A stretch of 64,000 bases of DNA, taken from Leptospira meyeri. Lineage in GTDB: Bacteria > Spirochaetota > Leptospiria > Leptospirales > Leptospiraceae. Under the pieces are notes generated by a model. The model saw nothing but the letters and a program-made list of their open reading frames with translations, did not search any database and was not told the DNA's origin. A program made the translations under genes and the position numbers. Location: positions 496,001 to 560,000 of the forward strand of contig NZ_SORO01000001.1 in NCBI RefSeq assembly GCF_004368965.1. The letters are read 5' to 3'. Position 1 is the stretch's first letter. The number at the start of each line of letters is the position of its first letter. Shown here piece by piece: positions 1 to 10,087 of the stretch.

Positions 1-2
1 TA

Positions 3-128
3 TACTTTTCTGTTAACTTAACCAATTTTAGTTTTGGTGAATCGTCATCGGCACAAGCCACTCGAGTTCGTTTGTATCGATTCCGCAAACGTCCTCTTGA
101 CGGAACGACCACAGACCTAACGGAATAA
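3..128 (+). CDS. C-terminal fragment of an unidentified protein (partial at left edge)
   Basis: A reading frame is open from the first bases of the window and ends at a TAA at 126-128, giving about 41 residues. The stop lies 14 bases before the sugar transferase start, as expected for the last codons of an upstream operon member. The fragment is rich in Ser, Thr and Arg and ends in a charged tail. I do not recognise the family from so short a piece. The frame could be open by chance, so this is only moderately supported. Confidence 0.4.
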   Translation, partial: YFSVNLTNFSFGESSSAQATRVRLYRFRKRPLDGTTTDLTE

Positions 129-142
129 TTTTCGAGTTTATC

Positions 143-1543
143 ATGTTAAAAGAAAGAAGCCAATCCTTCAAACTCCTGTTCATTGTAACAGATTTCTTTA
201 TTGCACTCACAAGTTTTGTTTGTGCTTATGTGATTCGATATTACCTTTCCCCTGATTCAAGTTTTCAAATCCAAACAATAGATCCCGTAAATTATCTTAT
301 TTTAGGAATCGTATTAGGATTTTCTCAAGTTTTATCGTTTCTTTCCATCGACTTATACCACCCAAGACGAGGTTTATCTTTTTCTGATGAACTTTTTGCT
401 ATCATTGCTGGTGTCATTTTAAATTTACTTGTGGTCCTCTCTCTTTTGTTTTTTTTTCGAGGAGAAAGTTTTTCAAGATTAGTCATTGGTTATTTTGCTA
501 TTTGTACAATCATCCTCACTTCCTTTTCTCATTTTATATTGCGTACCTTTATGCAATACCTACGAAGCAAAGGATTCAATTTAAAATCAGTTCTTATCAT
601 CGGAACGGGAAGATCAGCTATCAACTTTTCTGAAACCATTAAAAAACATTCCATTTACGGATATATGGTGAAAGGATTTGTTGCAGGGAAAAAAAACTTA
701 GCTCCTAAAAAACTACAAACGGTCACAACAACAAACAAATTGGAATCTTACGTAGAAGAAAATAACATTGATTTAATTGTATATGCCTTATCTCACGAAG
801 AAGGGGATTCCCTCAAAGAAGTCATCGACATTGCAGATTTTCATGGCATCGACTTGAAAGTGATTCCTAGTTACGAAGAAATTGTGACAGCAAAAGGTAG
901 AGTAGAAGTTCTGGATGGGATTCCAATTATTTCTATCAGAAATATACCATTGCGACTGGGTTATAATTTAGTTTTAAAACGCATATTCGATATCTTATTT
1001 TCGTTATTTTTTATCTTAATGTTCAGTCCATTTTATTTGGTCATCGCCTTACTTGTAAAACTAACAAGCAAAGGTCCAATCTTTTATAAACAAGAACGAG
1101 TTGGTCTTGATAATAAAGTTTTTGGTATGATCAAGTTTCGATCGATGGTAGTACAAACCAAAGAAAAATCAGATACTCTATGGACGATCAAGGACGACCC
1201 TCGAGTGACTGCCGTTGGTGCAGTCCTTAGAAAGTTATCATTAGATGAAACACCACAATTTTTTAATGTATTACTTGGTGACATGTCGGTTGTAGGGCCA
1301 AGGCCTGAACGTCCATTTTATGTTGAAAAATTCAGAAACGAACATTTACAGTATATGAGGCGTCATGCTGCAAAAGCTGGTATTACCGGTTGGGCGCAGG
1401 TTCAAGGATTTCGCGGAGACACTTCAATTGAAAAACGAATTGAAGCAGATATCTTTTATATTGAGAACTGGTCTTTATTACTTGATATCAAAATCATACT
1501 ACTCACCCCCCTTAAAACAATTATTGATAGGAATGCATACTGA
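143..1543 (+). CDS. Polyprenyl-phosphate sugar-1-phosphate transferase (WbaP/WcaJ type)
   Basis: This is predicted to be an inner-membrane enzyme that moves a sugar phosphate from a nucleotide sugar onto undecaprenyl phosphate, the first step of surface polysaccharide synthesis. The 466 residues show the usual three parts: four hydrophobic segments in roughly residues 10-140, a Rossmann-like CoA-binding middle region starting near IIGTGRSAI (about 150), and a C-terminal bacterial sugar transferase domain from about 275. That domain has a re-entrant hydrophobic segment followed by KFRSM, the acidic dyad in LDETPQFFN and the GPRPERP motif. Full length fits the family. The sugar substrate cannot be read from sequence. 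The stop is nine bases before gatC, so the gene is probably cotranscribed with the following genes although functionally unrelated. Confidence 0.88.
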   Translation: MLKERSQSFKLLFIVTDFFIALTSFVCAYVIRYYLSPDSSFQIQTIDPVNYLILGIVLGFSQVLSFLSIDLYHPRRGLSFSDELFAIIAGVILNLLVVLSLLFFFRGESFSRLVIGYFAICTIILTSFSHFILRTFMQYLRSKGFNLKSVLIIGTGRSAINFSETIKKHSIYGYMVKGFVAGKKNLAPKKLQTVTTTNKLESYVEENNIDLIVYALSHEEGDSLKEVIDIADFHGIDLKVIPSYEEIVTAKGRVEVLDGIPIISIRNIPLRLGYNLVLKRIFDILFSLFFILMFSPFYLVIALLVKLTSKGPIFYKQERVGLDNKVFGMIKFRSMVVQTKEKSDTLWTIKDDPRVTAVGAVLRKLSLDETPQFFNVLLGDMSVVGPRPERPFYVEKFRNEHLQYMRRHAAKAGITGWAQVQGFRGDTSIEKRIEADIFYIENWSLLLDIKIILLTPLKTIIDRNAY

Positions 1544-1552
1544 GGAAAACTT

Positions 1553-1837
1553 ATGGATGAAAAAGAATTAAAAAATATTGCCAATTTGGCAAAACTAAAC
1601 ATTGATGATGCGGAAGTATCCTCCATGTTAGGAGACTTTTCTCGGATTGTACAATACGTGGACGAAATCAAAAACTTGGACACATCCAGTGTAGGCGATG
1701 ATGAAATTTATGAACAAATCTTTTATGAATTACGAAAGGATTTAGCTGAAAACGGTTTAAAAAGGGACGATTTAGCAAAAATTGCTCCGGCTTATGAAAA
1801 TGGATATGTTGTCGTTCCAAAGGTGATTGAAACATGA
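1553..1837 (+). CDS. gatC: Asp-tRNA(Asn)/Glu-tRNA(Gln) amidotransferase subunit C
   Basis: GatC is the small scaffolding subunit that wraps GatA and GatB in the transamidosome. The 94-residue length is normal for the family. The N-terminus resembles other GatC proteins ([12 protein letters not shown], then [15 protein letters not shown]), and the C-terminal stretch is the usual extended arm. Its stop overlaps the gatA start by four bases (ATGA at 1834-1837), which indicates translational coupling. GatB is not in this window. The pairing with gatA makes the call secure. Confidence 0.93.
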   Translation: MDEKELKNIANLAKLNIDDAEVSSMLGDFSRIVQYVDEIKNLDTSSVGDDEIYEQIFYELRKDLAENGLKRDDLAKIAPAYENGYVVVPKVIET

Positions 1838-3300
1838 AAGATTTAATTTTTCTAACTTATTCTGAGATCAAAACGAAACTAAATGAAGGAAGTTTGAGCT
1901 CGAAAGAATTAGTATTAGCTTATATCAAACGAATTGAGGAAGCAGATACAAAAGTAAAAGCTTTTTTAGAGTTCAATAAGGATCGTATTTTAAGCCAAGC
2001 AGAAGAAAGCGATAACCGGAGAAAAGCAGGAAAGTTACTTTCTGAATTTGATGGAATTCCCATCGGAATCAAAGATAATATCTGTATCTCTGGAGAAATC
2101 ACTTCTTGTTCTTCACATATTTTAGAAAACTTTCGTTCACCATACGATGCATCAGTCATTCAAAAACTAAAAGACAAAGGATTTGTTTTATTTCCTAGGC
2201 TCAATATGGATGAGTTTGCGATGGGTTCTTCTACAGAAAACAGTGCTTTCCAAACCACTAGAAATCCTTTTGATACAAACAGAATTCCAGGAGGCTCTAG
2301 TGGCGGTTCAGCAGCGGCTGTAGCAGCCTCTATGTTACCTGTTTCTCTCGGCTCCGATACAGGAGGTTCCATTCGTCAACCGGCGGCACTCTGTGGAATT
2401 TGGGGTTTAAAACCTACGTACGGTCGTGTTTCCAGATACGGACTTGTAGCCTATGCATCGAGCCTTGACCAAATTGGACCTTTTTCTAATGATTTACAAG
2501 GAATCTCCGACCTGTTAGAGATTATATCAGGTTTGGATCACAAAGACCAAACCACTGCAAAAGTAAATGCCTTTGAAACAAATTCTGTTTCTTCCATTGA
2601 TTGGAAAGGGAAACGAATTGGTGTGATGAAAACGGATGAGTTCAATTTTTCTCCAGATGTAAACAAACGTTATATGGACATTTTAAAAGAAGTAGAATCG
2701 AAAGGGGCAACTCTTGTCCCACTAGATTTTTCTCTATTAAAGTATGCTATTCCAGTTTACTATTTAATCGCGACTGCAGAATGTTCTTCCAACTTAAGCC
2801 GTTTTGATGGAATTCGGTATGGATTAAGAAAAGAAGGCACTGGTAAATTGGACGATTTATATTCTGAATCTAGAACTCAAGGATTTGGTCCAGAAGTTAA
2901 ACGTAGAATTTTACTCGGTACATTTTCTTTAAGTTCTGGTTATTATGATGCTTATTATGGAAAGGCCCAGAAAGCAAGAGTTCTCATTCGCAAACAATAT
3001 GCTGAATTCTTTAAGTCAGTAGATATTATTTTTCAACCAACATCACCGACGACAGCCTTTAAAGTTGGCGAAAAAACAAAGGATCCAATCCAAATGTACC
3101 AAGCAGATATCCTGACAACTTCAGTTAACTTAGCGGGAGTCCCAGCAATCAGTTGTCCTGCTGGATTGGATTCTGGAAACCTCCCAATTGGTTTACAAAT
3201 TACATCATCACACTTTGATGAAACAAAACTTCTAAGTTACGCAAAATCTATTTCGGAATTAGAAATCTGCAAACTCCCACTTCCTATAGAGATCAGCTAA
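1834..3300 (+). CDS. gatA: Asp-tRNA(Asn)/Glu-tRNA(Gln) amidotransferase subunit A
   Basis: GatA is the amidase-signature glutaminase that releases ammonia from glutamine for transfer to misacylated tRNA. The catalytic Lys/cis-Ser/Ser triad is visible: Lys80 in GIKDNI, Ser155 in GGSSGG and nucleophile Ser179 in DTGGSIRQP. The following [16 protein letters not shown] block is typical of GatA rather than of other amidases. At 488 residues it is full length. It overlaps gatC by four bases and hisF follows after one base. Because asnS and tRNA-Asn lie in the same window, Glu-tRNA(Gln) is the more likely substrate. That is inference and depends on whether glnS exists elsewhere. Confidence 0.95.
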   Translation: MKDLIFLTYSEIKTKLNEGSLSSKELVLAYIKRIEEADTKVKAFLEFNKDRILSQAEESDNRRKAGKLLSEFDGIPIGIKDNICISGEITSCSSHILENFRSPYDASVIQKLKDKGFVLFPRLNMDEFAMGSSTENSAFQTTRNPFDTNRIPGGSSGGSAAAVAASMLPVSLGSDTGGSIRQPAALCGIWGLKPTYGRVSRYGLVAYASSLDQIGPFSNDLQGISDLLEIISGLDHKDQTTAKVNAFETNSVSSIDWKGKRIGVMKTDEFNFSPDVNKRYMDILKEVESKGATLVPLDFSLLKYAIPVYYLIATAECSSNLSRFDGIRYGLRKEGTGKLDDLYSESRTQGFGPEVKRRILLGTFSLSSGYYDAYYGKAQKARVLIRKQYAEFFKSVDIIFQPTSPTTAFKVGEKTKDPIQMYQADILTTSVNLAGVPAISCPAGLDSGNLPIGLQITSSHFDETKLLSYAKSISELEICKLPLPIEIS

Positions 3301-3301
3301 C

Positions 3302-4069
3302 ATGGATGAGCTTACCAAAAGAGTCATTCCTTGTTTGGATATCAAAGGAGGAAGGGTAGTAAAAGGTGTTCAATTTGTTAACCTAATTGATGCAGGTGAT
3401 CCAGTCTCCTGCGCAGTTGCATACGAAGAAAATAAAGCCGACGAACTTTGTTTTTTGGACATTACGGCCTCCTCTGACAAACGAGATATCCTCCTCCACT
3501 TAGTGGAACAGGTTGCCAACCGACTCTTTATTCCTTTCACGGTAGGGGGGGGAATTCGCACGATAGAAGATGTGAAAGCTGTCTTAAACAAAGGAGCCGA
3601 CAAAGTTTCAATTAATACGAGCGCTTTTCAAAATCCAAAGTTACTTAAAGATTCAAGCGAAATTTATGGATCCCAATGTATTGTCTGTGCCATCGATGTA
3701 AAATTCCATCCTGAACGAAAACGGTACGAAGTGTACCTCAATGGTGGACGCCTAGAAACTGGTAGAGAAGCATTGGATTGGGGTAGGGAAGCGTTCGAAA
3801 TGGGGGCTGGCGAAATTTTGCTGACTTCAATGGATAAAGATGGTACCAAAGATGGATTTGATATCACTCTCATGAAATCTTTTACATCCAATCTTTCCAT
3901 CCCAATCATTGCATCCGGCGGTGCAGGAAATCCAGAACATATGGCTGAAGTCATTCTCCGAGGGGGAGCAGACGCTGTACTTGCTGCTTCAATTTTTCAT
4001 TTTGGAGAATTTTCGATCCAAGATACAAAACAAACAATGAAAGAGATGGGAATCAAAGTGAGATTATGA
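3302..4069 (+). CDS. hisF: Imidazole glycerol phosphate synthase cyclase subunit
   Basis: HisF condenses PRFAR with ammonia supplied by HisH to give imidazole glycerol phosphate and AICAR, linking histidine and purine synthesis. The 255-residue beta/alpha barrel is full length. It begins with the typical [16 protein letters not shown], which carries the first catalytic Asp (residue 13), and has the second catalytic Asp in AIDVK near residue 132. Phosphate-binding loops VGGGIR and ASGGAG are present. No hisH is adjacent; it must be elsewhere. The stop overlaps the start of the downstream symporter by four bases. Confidence 0.95.
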   Translation: MDELTKRVIPCLDIKGGRVVKGVQFVNLIDAGDPVSCAVAYEENKADELCFLDITASSDKRDILLHLVEQVANRLFIPFTVGGGIRTIEDVKAVLNKGADKVSINTSAFQNPKLLKDSSEIYGSQCIVCAIDVKFHPERKRYEVYLNGGRLETGREALDWGREAFEMGAGEILLTSMDKDGTKDGFDITLMKSFTSNLSIPIIASGGAGNPEHMAEVILRGGADAVLAASIFHFGEFSIQDTKQTMKEMGIKVRL

Positions 4070-5799
4070 TTTCTTTCCATATACTTGATTTTGTTTTTTT
4101 TCTTTTTCCTTTTGTAGTCATTCTCCTTCTTCTTTTTCGTTTTAGATCCAAACAAAAATCCACAAAAGAATATTTTCAAGCAGAAGGAAGTTTATCTTGG
4201 TTTGTCGCTGGAACAGCTATGGTTGCTACCACCTTTGCTGCAGACACTCCCCTTGCTGTAACAGAAATTATTCGAGGACAAGGTATTGCCGGAAACTGGA
4301 TTTGGTGGTATATGGCAGTCGGCGGATTTATTACCGTATTCTTTTTTTCTAAATTATGGAAAAGGTCAGGAGCATCTACCGATTTAGAACTTATCGGACT
4401 GAGATATAGCGGAAAAGAAGCAGATTTTTTAAGAGGGTTTAAAGCATTTGTCATCGGTTTTTTGCTTAACTTAGTCATCCTTGGTTGGGTAAATTTGGCC
4501 ATGCTTAAAATCATTCCTGTATTTTTCCCAACGATGACTTCATCTCATATTCTCATCTATTTATTGTTATTTGGAGTTTTTTATACTTCGATTGCCGGCC
4601 TCAGGGGAATTTCCTACATCGATGTTTTTCAGTTTTTTTTAGCTTGGATTGGTTGTATTCTTTTTGCTTATTATGCGATAAATTTACCAACCATTGGCGG
4701 GTTGGAAGGATTAAAATCTAAACTAAATGGAAACAAAATTCTTTTTTTTCCCAATGGATTAGAAGGGAGTTTGCCTTGGGATCATTTCCTTATTCTTTTA
4801 ACAGTTCTTTGGTGGTCTAGTTGGTATCCAGGTTCGGAACCTGGTGGAGGGGGATATATTGCTCAGCGAATTTTGGCTACTAAAGATGAAAATGCAGCGT
4901 TAAAAGGTTCCCTTTGGTTTGTTGTTGCACATTATTTTATCCGCCCTTGGCCTTGGATTCTCGTAGCTCTAGTATCCATTGTTTTATATCCCAATCTTAC
5001 GGAAGTAGAAAGTGGGAAAGGTTTTCTTATGGTTTTAAAAGAGGGTATGCCTAATGGCATGATGGGACTAATGCTAAGTGCTTTCCTTGCTGCATATCTT
5101 TCCACACTCGCCACCCATTTGAATTGGGGAGCCTCTTATTTAGTTAATGATCTTTGGAAACCAATGTTACAAAAAGGAAGGTCGGATTCTTATTATTTAA
5201 AGATTTCCTACGGAATTCAAATCATAACAGCCATTTGTTCCTACTTTTTGGCAGTTTATGGAATGGATACGATCAAAGGTGCCTGGGTATTTTTATTAGA
5301 AGCTTCTTCCGGCATTGGATTTATTTTAATTGCACGGTGGTTTTTCTGGAGAATTTCCGCTTGGACAGAAATTTTCGCATTCATACTTTCTCCTATTTTA
5401 TACTTAATCTTTTCCTTGTACCTGAAAATCGGATTTCCTTATTCCATATTATACACGGCAGGTTCATCCGCTATATTGCTCATTGTATCAACGTATTTTT
5501 TACCAAATACAGATCGAAATGTACTGATTCAGTTCTATGATCGAACCAAGCCTCCTTATTTTTTTTGGAAGGGACTATTTTTAACGGATAAGAATCAAAA
5601 ACAAACCATTTACCCAAATCAATTGTTCGTTTCGCTGGCAGGAACCATTTCTGGTCTCTTTTTTGTCTTTGGTGGTCTTTATACAGTCCAATGTTTATTA
5701 TGGAATGAAGGTTTATTGATCATTGGTCTCGTGGTTTTTCTTATAGGACTCATTGGATTATATCTATCTCTCCAAACTTTACAACAGAACCAAAGATAA
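4066..5799 (+). CDS. Sodium:solute symporter family protein
   Basis: The 577 residues form about 13-14 hydrophobic segments with the organisation of the SSS (LeuT-fold) family. Recognisable parts are FVAGTAMVATTFAADTPLAVTEIIRGQGIAGNW near residues 45-77 in the first core helix region and the later block HLNWGASYLVNDLWKP. Members use the sodium gradient to import small solutes. The substrate cannot be assigned here; it resembles the uncharacterised Na+/proline-symporter-like branch. The ATG overlaps the hisF stop (ATGA), so translation is probably coupled to hisF, and it is the last gene of the forward operon. It ends 20 bases before a convergent lipase gene. Confidence 0.82.
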   Translation: MISFHILDFVFFLFPFVVILLLLFRFRSKQKSTKEYFQAEGSLSWFVAGTAMVATTFAADTPLAVTEIIRGQGIAGNWIWWYMAVGGFITVFFFSKLWKRSGASTDLELIGLRYSGKEADFLRGFKAFVIGFLLNLVILGWVNLAMLKIIPVFFPTMTSSHILIYLLLFGVFYTSIAGLRGISYIDVFQFFLAWIGCILFAYYAINLPTIGGLEGLKSKLNGNKILFFPNGLEGSLPWDHFLILLTVLWWSSWYPGSEPGGGGYIAQRILATKDENAALKGSLWFVVAHYFIRPWPWILVALVSIVLYPNLTEVESGKGFLMVLKEGMPNGMMGLMLSAFLAAYLSTLATHLNWGASYLVNDLWKPMLQKGRSDSYYLKISYGIQIITAICSYFLAVYGMDTIKGAWVFLLEASSGIGFILIARWFFWRISAWTEIFAFILSPILYLIFSLYLKIGFPYSILYTAGSSAILLIVSTYFLPNTDRNVLIQFYDRTKPPYFFWKGLFLTDKNQKQTIYPNQLFVSLAGTISGLFFVFGGLYTVQCLLWNEGLLIIGLVVFLIGLIGLYLSLQTLQQNQR

Positions 5800-5819
5800 A
5801 ACATTCAGATTCCTCCACC

Positions 5820-6923
5820 TTAATAAGGTGAATTTCGAATTTCTGTGATCACCTGTGTAAACAGATTTAGACTTTTGGGATCATTTGGGTCAATGGTTTG
5901 AAAAGCCATCATGGAATGATCACAATCTGCTATATCAATTTGTTTGTAGGTTAAGTTTCCAAGCCTTGCGCTATTTCGTGGTACGATTCCATCAGATTGT
6001 GTAAACCCTGCATTCGATAAAATCGTACAACCTGTATTATAGTAGAATGTTTCTCCATCATTACAGCCGCTCATTACTCCAGCAAAACTAACAAACTTTC
6101 CATTCAGATTATTGTTCAGGTATGATTGGTTGATCACATCCAGAACAAGATTTTCTGCTCCATTCAAATTCGTTTGGCCCACACCTTGGTTGGTATATCC
6201 CAACTCGGATCCACCTTGGGTTCCCACCAAGTAATTTCCTAAATCATTTAAAAATGGGTTACTTGCTAAAAAACTGGGTGTCGCGAATGGAGATCCAAAC
6301 TGTGGACTAGCCAAAGTAACAACTAACCGAACGAAGGGAAGGTTTCCAGTATCTGGTGACAAAGCCACACGAGTTACAAGACCTCCCATCGAATGAGCCA
6401 CAATATAAACTTGATCTGAGTCAGTAAAATTCAAACGTAAAGTGTTTTGAAATTGTTTTCCATTGATTAAAATGCTATTGGAAGTTCGGTAGGTATATAC
6501 ATAGAAATCAAAATCGCTATTAGCAGAAGCCCTTCCTTCCTGAAAGTGAATCAGTCCATTGGAAAATGTATTTTTTATATTTTGAATTTTTTTCTCATCA
6601 TTTGTGATGGGATCAGAATCTCTTTCCGCTGGATTCCAACCATGAATCAAAACAATTTTCTTTTTTCCAGATTTGGGAAAGAACTCAGAAGAAATAAATT
6701 GAGAATCCGATAAATTCTGAGAAAAACCGGGGAAAAAACCATATAACTTTTGGTTAGGATTGGGAAGGAGGCCAAGAAAAGCAAGTAACAGTGCTTCGTC
6801 GTTTTTTTTCTCTTCGGATACAAATTCCTTTCTATAAAAGTCGTAAATACAAGAAGGGAATATAAAAATCCCAATAAAAAGATTTAAAACAAAAAGAAAT
6901 ATATTTCGCCTAACGCGAAACAT
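5820..6923 (-). CDS. Lipase/esterase-like alpha/beta hydrolase, probable lipoprotein
   Basis: The protein has a lipase-type nucleophile elbow, VAHSMGGLV, and an upstream oxyanion strand VLIHGWNP, so it is an alpha/beta hydrolase probably acting on ester bonds outside the cytoplasm. I chose the ATG at 6923, overlapping the stop of the upstream methyltransferase gene, because it begins a clean export signal (positive residues, long hydrophobic run) ending in a cysteine after IFPS. This resembles the loose leptospiral lipobox. A start at 6965 is open but would bury the signal. A short perfect palindrome (CACCTT-AAT-AAGGTG, 5816-5830) overlaps the stop codon. The substrate is unknown. Confidence 0.75.
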   Translation of the reverse strand: MFRVRRNIFLFVLNLFIGIFIFPSCIYDFYRKEFVSEEKKNDEALLLAFLGLLPNPNQKLYGFFPGFSQNLSDSQFISSEFFPKSGKKKIVLIHGWNPAERDSDPITNDEKKIQNIKNTFSNGLIHFQEGRASANSDFDFYVYTYRTSNSILINGKQFQNTLRLNFTDSDQVYIVAHSMGGLVTRVALSPDTGNLPFVRLVVTLASPQFGSPFATPSFLASNPFLNDLGNYLVGTQGGSELGYTNQGVGQTNLNGAENLVLDVINQSYLNNNLNGKFVSFAGVMSGCNDGETFYYNTGCTILSNAGFTQSDGIVPRNSARLGNLTYKQIDIADCDHSMMAFQTIDPNDPKSLNLFTQVITEIRNSPY

Positions 6924-7683
6924 TTTGTACCCGATCCAAAGTGATTCCGCAAGCAACCACAACATTTAACGATGTTACAGAGCCAAAAAGTGGAATCCTT
7001 GCTACATAATCTGCCTCCTCCAATAACAATCGTTTAACGCCTTCACCTTCGTTCCCCATGATCACCGCTATTTGAGATGCATCTGGTAAAGTTTCCCAAA
7101 TGGTTTCTTCACCTTCTTCATCAGTGGCAAGAACCCAATATTCATTTTTTTTGAGAAATTCCATCCCATGCATCAGATTTGCGACTCGGTAGATTTGCAA
7201 ATGATGGACTGCTCCCGCAGAAACCTTTTCCACAACCGGAGTGATTGGTGAGGTGTCTCGATCAGACATTAACACGTGTTTCACTCCCATACATTCAGCA
7301 GTTCTCAAAATATTTCCGAGATTGCCAGGATCTTGGATCCGATCCAAAATTAAGATGGGACCTTCGCCTGCTTCTACATTCTGTTTGAATTGTTCAAATC
7401 CAAGGGAGGAAAACGATTTTTGCTTTGTACGAATGATCACATAACCTTGGTGGTTTTTATCAGATGCAATACGATCCAATTCTCTCGAGGATACAGTCGT
7501 AAACTTTACTGAATTTGGAATATAACCTCGTATTCTTTGTTTTTCTTCATTTCCCATCGAGTCTTTAACGATGACTTCTCGAATGGTTTTAACACCACGT
7601 TCCGGAGCCATCTGTTCCAAAGATTCCAAAAATTCATAAAAATTTCTTTTACCGAAAAGTATTTCTACTGGGCTTTTTTCCAT
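6910..7683 (-). CDS. TrmH/RlmB-family RNA 2'-O-methyltransferase
   Basis: This SPOUT-class enzyme is predicted to methylate the 2'-hydroxyl of a nucleotide in rRNA or tRNA using SAM. The 257 residues show the substrate-binding N-terminal part (MEKSPVEILFGKRNFYEFLE) and the C-terminal knot motifs: LDRIQDPGNLGNILRTAE, the IMGNEGEGV loop and the closing LNVVVACGITL. This matches the RlmB/TrmH group, but RlmB-type 23S rRNA specificity cannot be proved from sequence, so no symbol is given. The start overlaps the cysS stop by 19 bases and the stop overlaps the lipase start. Confidence 0.88.
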   Translation of the reverse strand: MEKSPVEILFGKRNFYEFLESLEQMAPERGVKTIREVIVKDSMGNEEKQRIRGYIPNSVKFTTVSSRELDRIASDKNHQGYVIIRTKQKSFSSLGFEQFKQNVEAGEGPILILDRIQDPGNLGNILRTAECMGVKHVLMSDRDTSPITPVVEKVSAGAVHHLQIYRVANLMHGMEFLKKNEYWVLATDEEGEETIWETLPDASQIAVIMGNEGEGVKRLLLEEADYVARIPLFGSVTSLNVVVACGITLDRVQNVSR

Positions 7684-9122
7684 GTGGTATTTCCTTCTTT
7701 TGTATCAGCGAGAAGGATTCCTTTTTCTTCCAACTCTTTACGAATTTTGTCGGCAGTAGAGAAATCTTTATTTTGTTTGGCAGCTTTTCTTGCTTCGATT
7801 TGTTCCAAAATCCAGTCTTCGGAAATTCCATCCAAAGACTGGACTTGTTTCTCAAAGGAAAATACAGCGAAGAGGTCATTTACTTTATAAAATAATAAGA
7901 GGGACTCTTTTAAAAATAAAGAATCAAAAAGTTCTGTATTAGAATCCAAAAAATGATTCACAATCCTTACAAGTTCAAAAACAGAAGCAAGTGCTTTGGG
8001 AACATTTAAATCATCGGCTAATGAATTTAAAAATTCCAAATTTAGTTTTTGTATTTCAGGAACAATAAAAACATAATCTTTTAATGAATTTGGGACTTTG
8101 TCCCATAATTTTCCTTCTTCTAATACCCGATAGATGGTATTTTGAATCCTCTCCATCGCTGTTTTAGATTCATCCAATTTACTCAAAGAAAAATTCAACT
8201 TACTTCTGTAATGTGCAGAAATCAAATGGTAACGTATGGCATTTGGATCATATCCTTTCTCTAAAATATCTCGTAAGGTATAAAAATTACCCTTACTTTT
8301 AGACATTTTTTCTCCATCCACAAGTAGATGTTCACAATGAAGCCAAGTACCAACAAATTCTTCGTCAGGATAAGCACCTAAACTTTGAGCCACTTCATTT
8401 TCATGATGAGGAAAGAGTAGGTCAATTCCTCCTGTATGAATGTCCACCCCAGAGCCATATACTTTGCGAATCATTGCAGAACATTCTAAATGCCAACCAG
8501 GTCGTCCTGTTCCAATCCTAGTATGCCAACATTTTTCTTCTTCGTTTTTTTGGTTTTTCCAAAGGACAAAATCTCTGACATCATCCTTTTCATACTCATC
8601 TGCGTCGTATCGAACACCAGACTTCATTCCAGAAACATCAATTTTTGATAGTTCCCCATAACGACTAAATTTTTGAATGGAAAAGTACAAACTCCCATCC
8701 TTTTCATAAACAAGGCCATTGGCCTTTAATGTTTCCACTAGTCCTACCATATCATCTATGGATTCGGTTGCTTTCGGATAATGTTCTAGTTTTTGAACAT
8801 GAAGGGTTTCTAAATCTTTAAAAAATGCTTCCGTCCACGGTTTAGTAAACTCTTCTACACTAATTTTTCTTTTGATCGATTCGTTTATTATTTTGTCATC
8901 AATATCAGTAATGTTCATTGATTGGTTTAGCTTATATCCACCTAACAAAAGTGCACGGCGAAGTACATCAACAAACAAAAACGAACGAATATTTCCTATA
9001 TGAGCGAAATTATATACGGTTGGCCCACACGAATATATGCTTACATTCGAAGGATCTTTGGGAGAAAAAGGTTCTTTTTTTCCTGATTTGGAATTCTGAA
9101 ATACAAATGGAATGACTGTCAT
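7665..9122 (-). CDS. cysS: Cysteinyl-tRNA synthetase
   Basis: CysRS attaches cysteine to tRNA-Cys in the cytoplasm. The 485-residue class I enzyme has the family signature: SCGPTVYNFAHIGN carries the first zinc Cys and the HIGH-type motif, WHLECSAM and HHENEVAQ carry further zinc ligands, and EKMSKSKGN is the KMSKS loop. The C-terminal DALR-like anticodon region and helical tail are present, so it is full length. Its ATG overlaps the stop of the preceding hydrolase gene by four bases and its end overlaps the TrmH-family gene. It therefore sits in the middle of a tightly packed operon. Confidence 0.96.
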   Translation of the reverse strand: MTVIPFVFQNSKSGKKEPFSPKDPSNVSIYSCGPTVYNFAHIGNIRSFLFVDVLRRALLLGGYKLNQSMNITDIDDKIINESIKRKISVEEFTKPWTEAFFKDLETLHVQKLEHYPKATESIDDMVGLVETLKANGLVYEKDGSLYFSIQKFSRYGELSKIDVSGMKSGVRYDADEYEKDDVRDFVLWKNQKNEEEKCWHTRIGTGRPGWHLECSAMIRKVYGSGVDIHTGGIDLLFPHHENEVAQSLGAYPDEEFVGTWLHCEHLLVDGEKMSKSKGNFYTLRDILEKGYDPNAIRYHLISAHYRSKLNFSLSKLDESKTAMERIQNTIYRVLEEGKLWDKVPNSLKDYVFIVPEIQKLNLEFLNSLADDLNVPKALASVFELVRIVNHFLDSNTELFDSLFLKESLLLFYKVNDLFAVFSFEKQVQSLDGISEDWILEQIEARKAAKQNKDFSTADKIRKELEEKGILLADTKEGNTTWKKAQ

Positions 9123-10087
9123 AAAGCAAAAATTTCTTTTACAAATTCCAGATTGGCTTGTGGTTGTTTATCTTTTCCCGCTTCATTTCCTTCCGTTGGA
9201 TACAACTGCATACGTTTATCACAATTCATATGGTTAAACAAAGCAAAGGTTGATTTTGGATGAGAGATAACATCTTCCATTCCGCATGAGAAGAGAGCCG
9301 GGATTTTGATCTTTTTGGAAAAGTTCAAAGCATCGAAATAAGCCAGTTCTTTTTTATAATCTATTTTTTTAGTGGCCCTTTTTTCTAAAAAAGGAGTGAG
9401 TTCGCGAATCCACGGATTCCCCTTTAAAGAAATTTGGTCCTTATCAATATAACAAAAAGACGGTGTTTCTAATATCAAACCTTTGATTCGATCGGAATAG
9501 GCTGCACCAAACACCGATAAAGCGGAACCCAATGATTTTCCATGTAAAATGATTTGGTCTCCGTCAATCCCGTCGGTCAAACGCAAAAACTCAATTGTAC
9601 GAATTACGTCTAAGTAGAGTTTACGCATATAAAAATCTTCTTTTTGATCAAGCCCATGAGCAAAATAATTGGGTGTCCAACCGATGGGTACCTTTCCCGT
9701 GGTTGGGTCGACTGGGGCATGAACCATTTCCTCACCATGCCCACGCAAGGTGATATGAAGCTGAGCTACACCCAAATCTGAATAACCTTTTTGGATTTCT
9801 TCTGGAACGGCTAAATAGTCATGGAAATAAACAACTACAGGCCGGTTCCCTCTTTTTCTTGGGATTGCTAGTTTTCCATGTAACACATGATTGTCGATAC
9901 TTTGAAAACTAATATCATTGAGAGATTCCCAAATAAAAGATCCTTTCAAAACGGTTTTGTATGTCGCTTTGATTGGAACTTTTTTTAATTCTGCTATCCC
10001 TGCCTTCCAAAAACTATCCAAGTCAGAAGGTGGGTCTAGTTTTGGAACCGTTTGGAAACATTCATCAAAACTAACGGTTTGTGGCAT
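9119..10087 (-). CDS. Acetylxylan esterase/cephalosporin-C deacetylase-like hydrolase
   Basis: The 322-residue protein begins like AXE1-family carbohydrate esterases (short N-terminal segment with PPSDLDSFWKAGIAELKK). It has a nucleophile elbow in ILHGKSLGSALSV and a probable acid/His pair near the C-terminus (CGMEDVISHPKSTFALFNHM and the following region). Such enzymes remove acetyl groups from sugars or small esters. No signal peptide is seen, so it is probably cytoplasmic. The true substrate is unknown. It starts inside the end of folD (17-base overlap) and its stop overlaps the cysS start, so expression is coupled to both. Confidence 0.75.
   Translation of the reverse strand: MPQTVSFDECFQTVPKLDPPSDLDSFWKAGIAELKKVPIKATYKTVLKGSFIWESLNDISFQSIDNHVLHGKLAIPRKRGNRPVVVYFHDYLAVPEEIQKGYSDLGVAQLHITLRGHGEEMVHAPVDPTTGKVPIGWTPNYFAHGLDQKEDFYMRKLYLDVIRTIEFLRLTDGIDGDQIILHGKSLGSALSVFGAAYSDRIKGLILETPSFCYIDKDQISLKGNPWIRELTPFLEKRATKKIDYKKELAYFDALNFSKKIKIPALFSCGMEDVISHPKSTFALFNHMNCDKRMQLYPTEGNEAGKDKQPQANLEFVKEIFAL

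Noticed and set aside
28..210. 60-codon frame on the minus strand at the left edge
   Set aside because: It overlaps the sugar transferase start and has no ribosome-binding site or recognisable sequence.
5816..5830. CACCTT-AAT-AAGGTG as a terminator
   Set aside because: Stem of six with no T-tract on either strand; listed only as a palindrome overlapping the stop.
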